From assembly GCF_000003815.2 (NCBI RefSeq), contig NC_049989.1, forward strand, positions 18,568,289-18,614,940: a DNA stretch of 46,652 bases, read 5' to 3'. Position numbers and translations under genes: made by a program. The notes beneath the pieces were generated by a model. The model saw only the letters and a program-made list of their open reading frames with translations, was not told the DNA's origin and did not search any database. This DNA is from Branchiostoma floridae (taxonomy: Eukaryota; Chordata; Leptocardii; Amphioxiformes; Branchiostomatidae). Shown one piece after another: positions 22,560 through 33,100 of this stretch (position 1 is the first letter of the stretch; each line of letters starts with the position of its first letter).

Positions 22560-24261
22560 ATTAACTCTATGTAGACGTGTGTGTGTGTGTGTGTTGGGGG
22601 GAGGCGGGGTTTGGTGGTGACTTGGGGGGTATTTTTGGCACCAGAACTGTGAGTTTGTGATTTTTCGTGTTGCTTTATGGCAACGGGTTTCTGACAGGCA
22701 GATTTTACTAATTTCAGTAACGAGGTTTCAAATTTAAAGTTTTATTGCTGCACCGCACATGTTTCCTGTATCATTAACATCTTATGTAATTTCATGTTAC
22801 ATTTATGATTCGATATTCATAATTTATGCTAACGTGATGATGTCACGGGTCAATATTCAAGTTGGCGGATAATGTCATTAGCGAGGGTAAAGATTTTTTT
22901 CTCCAATTCCGCCCAAATCCTTTATTTTGTTTACAAAACACATACATACAAACCTTTTGAGTCCACTGATATTGGGTTCTGGGGTTATATTTAGATAAAA
23001 AGTATCTTAGAAAAGTCAAGCTTGCCGATACAAGATGATGGACATATAACGTAATTTTCTGACTTCAAATCGGCGTCAGTGCCGTCGTTATTGGTAACAA
23101 AAGACTTGTGTGCGTTAATCGCTTATGTTCAACTTATTGATGTCGTTAGTAGAAAGTAAAAAAAGCCTACCTAAGTTGGGCCGTTGCACTGTGGAATACC
23201 GAGCAATAGCAATGTAAACATTCACAATAAAGCAAAACGCTTACATCACAGAAAATTCCTCTTCTTTCTTTTTCTTTACTTCCAGTCCAGTGTTACACGG
23301 ACGGACCACAAATCATAATTTCTGGTCCTTTATACCAAATGTAAGGCTGTATATTTAACATTATCGTAAGGAAACAGAAGTACACTTTTTTTCATTCAAA
23401 TAAATCGATTTTTGTTTTTTTAAGACAATATGGCCATGATTTTAACAAAGATGTGTAACACAGATGGGTATTATTGTATACCCACCTAGACCCAGAACAT
23501 ATTAGATACGAAATGAAGTTAGGCTAACACGATACTGATAATCTACCTGTAAATAAAATCCAACAAAACGGTAACGGGATTGTAGAGATTTTTCAATAGT
23601 AACTGACTGTGTCTGAGACTACAAGATTGATAAAATATCTCACCTATGACCCTTTCTTTCTCTCCACGTTGTACATTCAATATTATATAAGTCAAAGCAG
23701 ACAGTGTGTAGTGTAACCTACTAGATTATGATGATACTTGGGTATTTATTACAGAGAAAAGACATCATTGTCATTTTCATTGTTTGATCTAGTAGTAGTT
23801 CACAATGCAATGCTGTCATCGTGTATTTCAGAGAAAACATGGCTGCATGCGGCGAACCGACATAAATAGGTTCATAGTTCTTTTAATAATTTAATAATTT
23901 TATTTTCTGAGTTGCTCACGCTTCGCCCAATAAAGATTTAACTCATCAGCTTTACTTTTACCGATTGACGTTACATGACTTTTGGTACTCTAAATTCTAT
24001 ATAAAATATGGAAACCAATATAAACATCTTTTTAAGAAAATTGATTCAGATAAGGAAATATTTTGACATCTAAGGCTTTTGCAAGGAGACCGCATTTGTC
24101 ACCTTGCTACTGTCAACATCACATATTTCTTCTTCCTACAAGAGTCAATTTTAACAAAACCTACAAAGCGTGAAAAGATTTTATAATCGGCAATAGTTTT
24201 GTCTGCCAATTTGCTCGGACGTAGCTCCAATCATGTACCCGTTTTAGCTAGCTAGAACAAC
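22560..24261. other. intergenic between genes C and D, no gene recognised
   Basis: Contains a (GT)n run near 22578-22595 and otherwise AT-rich sequence with no supported exon. Just left of gene D (24208-24250) the '3' flank' words of the other CILP-like genes recur ('gctcggacgtagc', 'acccgttttagcta'). No AATAAA is obvious just past the stop of gene D. Confidence 0.5.
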
Positions 24262-27200
24262 TTATGAACAATTGAATGTTATGGCGTACCCTGCATCAGG
24301 GTTCATGTCTCGAGACATGTCACCATTGCCATGCAGACATTTTTCATATGCCTCTGTTTTACCATTCTCTCCAACACCATTCCCATGGTAAACCCCAAAG
24401 AAATGCCCAGTGGATGACTGATCAGCTAAAAACCTAAACGTGTTGCTATCAGTATTTGTCGGCCAGTCTGCAGCATCCACCAATGTTTGGAGGATTGACT
24501 GGGTAGATTGGAACAATGCATTAGCAGTCCCACGATCGCAACGTCTTGCACATAACCCGGCTGTCGCAGTTACCTCAACAAGCGTGTAATCTATGTCAGT
24601 TACTGGGTCAGAAACTGGGTTGCCCGCGCTATTCGTCGTCCATAGCTGCCCACTACATTTATATTCAATACAAACTGCCTTGCTATTAGGACTGTCTGGG
24701 TCGTTTGGAACGGCAACATCCTCCCTTATGCCATAAAGTTGCCCCTGTATGCTCGGCTGAGCCGTCTTATGAGTCCCTACCTTACTAAGAGAGCTCACTG
24801 TCGCTCCTTCCAGACCGGTCCCAGTAAGTCTTACTTTTATGTAGCATGTTTTTTTAGTAAAATTTTCGACAGGATACCAACATAAGTAATCTTGTCGGTC
24901 CCTACATGTTTCTGTGCTTATTGTGTTATATTCATACAAGTTACCATTTGTGTAAAACCTGAAATGGTTATCAGTTGACGGACTGTTTTCACATTGACTC
25001 GATCCATACGGCCAATTACCGCGATACATGGGTCCGTTACTGCTACTACTTGGAAATGGCACATTAATCTTGAACGCTTTACCATCGGGACTTGTCTCAT
25101 AATTTGCAATTGGTATGCTAAAACTCAACGCTTCATATCTTGCAACACTGAACAGTCTGCCATCTTTCTCGGCTTTCACGTAAATGTTTACATTACTTCG
25201 ACATTGGGTAGGAATGCACACGCCTTTAGATGCTGCCGTTACTTTTGTTTCGAATCTACCGAAAGAAGGTGATTCCGGCCGCTGTGTGATCAGAGTAACT
25301 GTCACGCCATTTTCCTGTTCATTTGCATCATAATCCCTGCTGTTGTATGTTCGGACTTTTACGTAACAAATTGTATTTCTGTAGGCAATGCTATCTAGAC
25401 TTATGTACGTGCTGGTAATGGTGATGGATGCGAACACAAACTGTCCACTGCGCGTCCTATTCTTACTTTGATCGATGAACAAGTTACTTTCAAACTGCCA
25501 CTGGCCTGTGTCCGGATTAAGTGACCAAACCTTAACCTTATAGATCTTTGCACTATCAGGCTGTACAGAGGCTCTTGGCAGCTGGATATGGTAGGGCTCT
25601 GGAACGTCGCACTGTTGTGACGCGTCCTCTGAAAGAAAACAACGCCAACAGTGAAACGCATTTCCTCAACAGAATCGCACATTGAATTTTCAGAACCGTC
25701 ATTTTCCCATAATCGAAATTGTCACATATTTGAAAACCCATAAATACAGTTAATGGAAAACAATCATATACCATGAATGGTAAGTGTTGCTGGTTTTGAG
25801 TACACAGCACCGGCATCGCTGTTGGCCCTACATCTGTATTCTCCGGCATCAGAGGTTGTCAGGTGATCAATGCTGAGGGTGTCGCTGTCTGCAACGGTCT
25901 TAGGCAAGACGTCACCGTTCTTTATCCTGAAGTATGCATGATTTGCTTAATGCATCGGATGCTTATCTAGCATGGTACAAATTAACATGATAATTGATTA
26001 AATCTATTGTAGTTTCTCTTACACTGAAGACAATATCAACTTTAAGACACAAATTTCCACATTTATATATTCTAATATGAAAAGTATTCTATATACATGA
26101 ATCATCTTACGGTATACATAAAACGTAGATAACTTACCATTCATATGAATAGGGCTGGGGTGTTCCATGTGCACTACAACAGAAAGTCACACTCTCTCCA
26201 ACAAGTCTGGTTTTACTCGAAGGATGGGAAGTCATCACCGGTGGACCTGGAGTTTTTATAAAAAATTCTGATTAGTTTTACTTTTACATAACGTTACATT
26301 TCCTACCTGGAGGGCTGAAACGATCTGAATATGTTTGTTCACGAACACGTGGAAGACATGTGCAAAATACCTGCACAATTTTTTTTATCAATTTCTGGCA
26401 GATTTTGCATCGCAACATGTGTTTGCGAAGGTGGGCATGACATGGATAAAATACAGCACAATGCATTCCGCATCACCCTCGATTCTAGCTTTCGGCCGTT
26501 GGGCGATCAGACCCGCGATCGGGCTGGCACCTATAACTTCTATATGTATCATATCACATTTGTATCAGCAAATAAAAAACCGTTAACACCCCCACAATCT
26601 CTGGAACTTAGACTAGCCCAACATCATGCATATCAAGCATCGTGTGCTCAGTCAGCAATCCTAGAAGGACATTCGATCTCTTTCCTACCTGACAGGGGAC
26701 TGACCACATGAAAATCTGCACTCTACTGACACTTACTGAATTGATTATTTAGCAGCATCTACTGTCTCTGCCTGAATAAATTCAAGGACCACAACAGGTG
26801 AAACAATATGTATCCCGCCAGCTTTTAAAGAACTTTACCTTTGTATTTGGATAAAGGAGTCCAAAATTTGTTTTGCTGATAATTTTGGTGATTTGGGCAT
26901 CTTTTTACTAGTAGATTTGATAACATTCCCAAAGCCTATCTTCTGATAATATTTTATTCAAAGTGAAACATTAGTAACAGATCATTTAGCCACTTGTGAA
27001 ATAGGGCAAAACCCTAGGCAAATATTCCAGACTTATCCCATACGGTATACTGGCCAATATAAGTGACTTGAAAATAAGATCATTGAATATGAATCCATGT
27101 AATTGCTTAAATCATCTCACGGGCCTCACGAGTGATAGACTCTGTCAAGTACAGGGCTACTAGAAAGAACAAATCGAACAAGTGTACCGAAGAATGACCA

Positions 27201-28019
27201 CTCTTTGGCGACTAAGTATCTTAATATGAAATACCGAATATCAAATTGTAGTCGACAAATCCATAAAATTCGAATTTCTTTAAGATCTTGCAATATGTCG
27301 TAATTTGCAATACCTGATATTTTACAAATTAAAAGATACTTGTCTATCATATCTATATAATGCTGTGCCACACTTACGTATCACTTGGCGTTCAAATAAC
27401 ATAATAATTTCTGAATATTTCCATATGTTTACAAGAACAGTAGATAGTACCCGTATACGTACACTATAGTCAAGTACCCAGTACCAAGTACATGTTGAAA
27501 AGGTATGAAATGTCCTACCTTCCTGACAGAAAAATCCGACCCTGTAGTCTTCACACGGCTGAGAGAACGGATAGCCAGGCTGGTCAGAGTCGTAACATTC
27601 CAGTCCCAGGTTTACGTCAAAAGTACGCAGGACCTGGTTGGTGTCCAAGGCCGGTACGCCTACTGTAGTCTCCGCCTGGATGAGTAGTGGTGACAGACAG
27701 ACCAAACTCGGGTATAACCCGTATATGTCTGCCAGCAGTTCGGTGTCGTGGCCGGCGATGGGGTCACTGATGTCGAACCAAATGGTCCATCTGGAAATGG
27801 CAGCGGTGGCACCTACAGGGTGGGGAATTATGGGGTTAGACATGGGTAACGAAAGGAGAGATTTTCTGTGTCAATGCATTAGGTATATAACATAATTGTC
27901 ATATCATGGAATTTGTCTTCCTTCGGACGGTTGAAAATACAATGCCTTAATTGATTTCTGAGTAGCGACGTACCTGTGAAGGCCATCAGTACTGCGATCG
28001 CAAGGAGTTCTACTCTCAT
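24262..28019 (-). CDS. CILP-like secreted protein, short form without TSP1 (gene D)
   Basis: Exons: 27974-28019 (signal peptide MRVELLAIAVLMAFTG), 27519-27812 (Mucin2_WxxW; here ISRWTIWFD where A, B and C have ISGW), 26138-26246 and 25772-25926 (I-set Ig domain halves), 24262-25628 (C-terminal region, ending YAITFNCS). Total 1971 nt, 656 aa, all GT-AG, same phases as B and C. Cys-rich landmarks CYVKVRTYNS, VCIPTQC, HFRFYTNG, CYIKVR, YGIRED, EYKCSG are all kept. Predicted secreted matrix protein. It is the right-most member of the array and is divergently placed, about 2.1 kb from the vWA gene. The Ig second half, intron 4 and start of exon 5 are nearly identical with gene C, implying recent conversion or duplication. 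Its TATA-like box is degraded (CATAAG), so expression may differ from its paralogues. Confidence 0.92.
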
Positions 28020-28060
28020 GATTTTCGTCAGTCGTGTGCATTATCCAGCCTGGTTTACAG

Positions 28061-28070
28061 TGACTTATGT
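28061..28070 (-). promoter_or_regulatory. degenerate TATA-like box of gene D
   Basis: ACATAAGTCA on the minus strand at the position where A has TATATAAG and B and C have CTATAAG; the second T of TATA has become C. Confidence 0.4.
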
Positions 28071-28175
28071 ATGCTACCATTTCTGTTATCTTGACGGCGA
28101 GTTCACAGATCAACGGCTAAACAGAATAACGTGCACCTCAAATGCCAGGAGGTAAAGTTCAGTCTGGTACAATAA

Positions 28176-28232
28176 AACATGTTTGCTCACGAGGACAAAA
28201 ATGTGAAACACATGTTATTATAATTTTGTGTA
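28176..28232 (-). promoter_or_regulatory. conserved promoter-proximal block, gene D
   Basis: 'acatgtttgctcacgaggac' then 'aaaatgtgaaacacatgtta' and 'taattttgtg'. The GCGG of the other copies is GAGG here. Confidence 0.55.
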
Positions 28233-28589
28233 TTGACGGTACATTACAAAGTCGTCCAGACAGATCGATGCACATTTAGTGCCTCTTGAAGACCAAAGCT
28301 CATGTCGCCTTGGAAGAAGTAAGGCCTTTCTTTGTCAGACAATAGATCAATATAAGTCACAAATTGTCGAAGTAAAAGTGCGTTTCAAGAAGGATCACAA
28401 ACCTTATCATCTACTGTTAGTAGATACACGATATTACATTGAACAGGGAACTATCACCGCCCTGCCCTGTCAGTACACGTTTAGATCTGTTATACTAATT
28501 CATTCTCTAACGGATCAAAGATTAAGATTAAGGAGAAAAACATAGCTGCAGCGATTGCTTTCTCGTAAAAGAGCTCGAAGGCGAACAGG

Positions 28590-28645
28590 TGTACATGTAC
28601 GCGTGCCGCGTGATTGGTAGCTCACATGGACTTACCCACAAAGCT
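28590..28645 (-). promoter_or_regulatory. upstream conserved block 3, gene D
   Basis: 'tgtacgcgtgccgcgtgatt' then 'ggtagctcacatggacttac' and 'ccaca'. Corresponds to gene C 21113-21160 but without the foldback element, so it is a second empty site. Confidence 0.5.
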
Positions 28646-28989
28646 CTTAACTCTACTTCGACCTTTGAATAATTAGAAAAATCAACAATCAGCTTAGCGT
28701 GGATAATATAACTGAAGACAAAATTTGTCGAATGTTGTCGAATATCGCCTACAGACACCCACGAACAGAAGTAGATGCCAATTTGCTGCCTGAATTTTTT
28801 TTTCCATTTCCCCAAATTTCGCAAATTTTGCAATTCTGAAAATAGCGAGAGAGAGTAGGGAAGAGCGCGTATCTGTGTTTATAACGATGACAGAATCATT
28901 CCTTTGGAACCAAAGATGAAGATTTTTCTTCACTTCCTCGTAAAAACTTTGCTTGTGGAACTATATTGGGGTAAACTAATTGATAACGT

Positions 28990-29160
28990 ATCCTGAACTG
29001 TCAGATGAACGGCCATGACCTTTGAATGCCCGAATGGAGAAACGTGCAGCTGACTGCGAGCGGTACGGTCCTGTCCCACCAGGAAACGACGGTCATGTTT
29101 GTTCTGGGTAAATATTATGCTGCCAACACGGAGTGGTGAGAGAACATCGACATGGCCGCT
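28990..29160 (-). promoter_or_regulatory. upstream conserved block 2, gene D
   Basis: Pairs with 8275-8430 upstream of gene A. The most conserved part is 'ccaccaggaaacgacggtca' with 'tgtttgttctgggtaaat'. No equivalent was seen upstream of B or C, which suggests A and D share an ancestry or a regulatory need that B and C lack. Confidence 0.5.
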
Positions 29161-29169
29161 TTTGAAGTA

Positions 29170-30167
29170 GTGTTTGTTTGTAGCTTTACAATATCTATCC
29201 GTGTTTTTTTTACATATCTGCCGCAAAGCTTATCAACAACGACGCCGTATGATCTGAGAAAGGCGTTTTATCTATTTTACACCAGTAACGTTACGAAAGA
29301 CTCGGCCCAGCATGTCCCTGCGCTGACAGCCACCTGTCGATTTGTCTTGAAATTACAGCAAAACGGAGTTTTTTTTATTATTCATATCATCATTAGCAAC
29401 CAAATGCCTTAAGTAAAGCAGTATAGTTGACATGGGCATCAATAAGGCTCCAGCACAAAATCCTTTAAGATTTAGATATGCTCCTAACCTCCAACTATCA
29501 TTTTCACCAATGTCTTTGTTTACTAGATTTTTACAATTAGACTATATGTCCAATCCTAAGCATTTGCATGGATTTCATAAAATCCGTCCGAATTCTATAA
29601 AATCACACGACTCAGTATATTATTGCAAAACGAACCGACCGCTACGTTTGGTAAGCCACTGTTAGCTTCCTCTTTCTAGTGCGTCACCTCGTATTTTCCG
29701 CCGCAATTTTTAATTTCCCGCTTTGTCACGTGACCTAGGCAGCGGTCGTCGGGTTTGCATAAAAGACTGCACATCACATGAGATTAGTACATTTTTCACA
29801 TGGTGAACCGTGATTTTTTTCCCATAAAAGTAGTACTTATTTCATAAGATTCCTTAAAATGCGAGTTCAACCGCCATACTGGTTGTTAGGGTACACATTG
29901 TGTCGACAATCTCAGCAACCACTAAACAAGCAGTTAAGGTATTATTTAGCACTTTTCCATAATCAAATGGTTGTTTATATTATTGTTGAGCAAAACATTG
30001 CAAAAAAAGTTGTTCACAATACAACGTTATTTACACACTCGCACTAATGAGAACGGACCAATTGAATGCAACATATTTTTCGCAGGCTTTAAGCTGAAGA
30101 GGAAAACGGCAAAAATACTCGGTGCATACAGTGTGTTGTGGTCTGTTGTTTTCTTTTCTTGTGTACA
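29170..30167. other. divergent intergenic region and 5' flank of the vWA gene
   Basis: No coding exon recognised. A weak promoter candidate is the CATAAAAG at about 29758 with a CACGTG E-box near 29725; if used, the 5' UTR would be about 380 nt. No support beyond the motif. Confidence 0.35.
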
Positions 30168-33100
30168 ATGGAGGTCATAGTATTTCTAATCGTTGCGTGT
30201 TTTCATGTTGGCTTAATGAGTGGAAGTGTTGAACAAAGTCAGTATGTGGGATGTGTTGTATCTCGTAATGTGACATCAGGAACTGATCAGCATTTCTCAC
30301 GATGCGCGAGTTCTGGTGAATCTCTAGCATTCGTTCTTCAAACAACAATGTCGATGGCGAATACTGTTGACGCCTTAAAACGTGCTCTCTGGAAGGCAAA
30401 TTCTCCGTCAACGGAATGCTACGTTCTTGTGGTATTTGATGACAAAGGTAAGTTTTTTTGTCAATCAGTTGAATAGATTCTGTTGAACGAATGTTGAATA
30501 AGTTTCTGTTGAAACGGGTAGATGTAGCTACCTCAAGTAAAGTTTTTTTAATACTATATAAGGTGAAGAAGTCGGGCTAAGAAGTCTCGATCGAAGGCAT
30601 AGACGAAGACATGAAATGCAGGCCTATCTTTTTGGTTCCATGCTGTCGCTTATGACGTATAACCTAGTATATTTATCGAAGTGTATTGTTAACGCTCAAT
30701 AGTAATTGGCGGCTCCCAGCTGTTTATTGTTGAAAATGTTTATCTTGCATGTCGCAGGAACAGGGTTTATTCGGTAGCAAGCATAATGGCAAAAATATGT
30801 AAACATTTTACATCTACATTTTGAAAGGGTAGATTTTCTAACAGCCTGCGTTTCCAACATGGATAGGTGTTACTACCCTTTACAATGGTGAGGGTTTGGA
30901 CATTCTACTTTCCTTACTGGAGAAGCTCAAGTACACGGCCTCGCCCGCACCAGGGCGTGCTTGTGTCATAAGTGCCATCGAAGAGGCTGTCAGGTATTTG
31001 TCAACTGGGTCTAGGGTATACATTCAGACTGACAGCGCCCCCAGCGATTTGGAGAAGAACGACAGAGCCTTGGCCTTGCTACAGGAGAAGAGAGTTGCTG
31101 TTGACGTCCTTCTAACAAGACCATATAAGGAAACTCTTGGAATGAATGGTAAGTTTTAAATAAAATATAACTATTGATATGCATATGTTAGCCTGGGGGA
31201 TAGATGCATTATAAAATATTTACCCCTTATAGCTCAGGTTGAATTTCTTTGCCAAATTTTTATGATTTCTAAAGGTATCTGATTACTTAGCATCATTTTG
31301 GTTACTTGCTGGTTATAAGCCTACAACGGAATAAGCCAAATGCATTGTGCCACACAGGCAAGACTGACAAAACCGTCAGTTCCTGGTTCACGGATTTGGC
31401 TGAACTGTCCGGCGGTACTGTGCTTGAGGGAGACAAAGAAGACATCGACGAGTTGACGGCTGTTATCGGGGTGTCAGTCTCTAACTCAGCGCCTGTATCG
31501 CTTTTCAAGGCCGTAGTTCCCGCTGGGAATGGACGTGAAATACCGGTTTTCGTCGATTCCTTTCTTCTAGAGTTCATTGTGTCTGTGGTAGGGAACATCA
31601 CTACACCATCGCTGATTACGTACACCCCTGAAGGTACGAATAAGTATGCATTGTTATTGATACGTTTCGGCGCGTGTAAAATACATACCATGAAACCCAA
31701 TGTCACTTTTCACATACTTTTCATTTATAGCGATTAGGTAGGCTTAGGGGTCAACTTTCGAAACTGAATCGAACTAGTGAAATAGACCTTCTGTCGCCTA
31801 GAGTGAGTGAGTGAGTGAGTGAGTGAGTGAGTGAGTGAGTGAGTGAGTGAGTGAGTGAGTGAGTGAGTGAGTGAGTGAGTGAGTGAGTGAGTGAGTGAGT
31901 GAGTGAGTGAGTGAAACAGATTCGTTAAACTTTCTAGATCTATGGAGACTTTCCCGAAGAAATCACAAAATTGCTTTTGCAGAAAAAATGTAGATAAATA
32001 AAAATCCAACCTGTGTAAATGGCAATACTTGATATTTCGAATTTCAGGTACGATTCATGTCCCAGCCTCCGATGTCTCCTCCGAGATCGTAGTCAGCGTA
32101 AACAGGAACCTAGTGTACCGTGTGCAGAACCCACAGCCGGGGACATGGCGGATACATCTGACAGGTCAATTTCGCGTCTTTGTATCCTACTAAGATTTTG
32201 GTATTTCGTGCTTATCGCAAGGTAAATACTACAGTTACTATGTCCTGGATTAACCACTGTCTCTCATCTGAAATTCTGCGTTGTTTCTTCGCAATTGCAG
32301 ATTCTCAGGCGTACAATATGGATGTTTCCGGTAAGAGCAGCATGGACTTCTCGTACCAGTTCGTCTCTGAAAGGAACGGTGTCCTGCTACCAATAGAAGG
32401 ACGCCCCATGGCAGGTACAACCTCCATTACACTTTGTAGTACCTTCGTTCCCAAAGTAACGACAGAAGGAAGTCGTACAGTAATCAGTATGTGTCGCTAT
32501 ATTGTATGACTATTAGTTTTCCAAACTGGTCAATTCTAATATGTAGCACATTGTACATGTTGATACAATGACATTTTTCATTAAAAATGACTGACTTTGA
32601 TTATTAAACTTTTTGTAATGTCCAAACTCTCATAGGTTTAAACACAACAGTTATCATCCAGATGACGGCTGAAGAAAACCTGGATAGGCTTCAACAGGTT
32701 GTACTGTTCGACAGAGCTGGCACTGAGATAATCGCATCCCCACTGCAGTCAAGGGCCGGTATTTCTGGGACGAAATACTCGGCTACTATTTTACTGTCAT
32801 CTCAGGTATGAGCATTCAATATACGATATATATTATAGGATGAAGCATTAGCGTTATGGAAAAAGAGAAACTGTTGTACTGGAAAATGAAAGAAATTCTG
32901 TTTTTCGCAGTATCGTTATGTCCTCTTAAAAATTTTAACAGTTATATAATTATAAACTCCAGTGTTTCATATACCTGTATTTGTGCCCTCTTTTCTTAAT
33001 TTACAGACAATCTGAAGAAGACTGTATTAATGACAAAATGTAGAAGTGTATATCTTTAACGTACATATTTATCACATTTATGTATAGTACATATTAACAT

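Noticed and set aside
31734-32009. Minus-strand frame with a long SLTH repeat
   Set aside because: It is a translation of the GAGT microsatellite inside an intron of the vWA gene, with no splice or start context.
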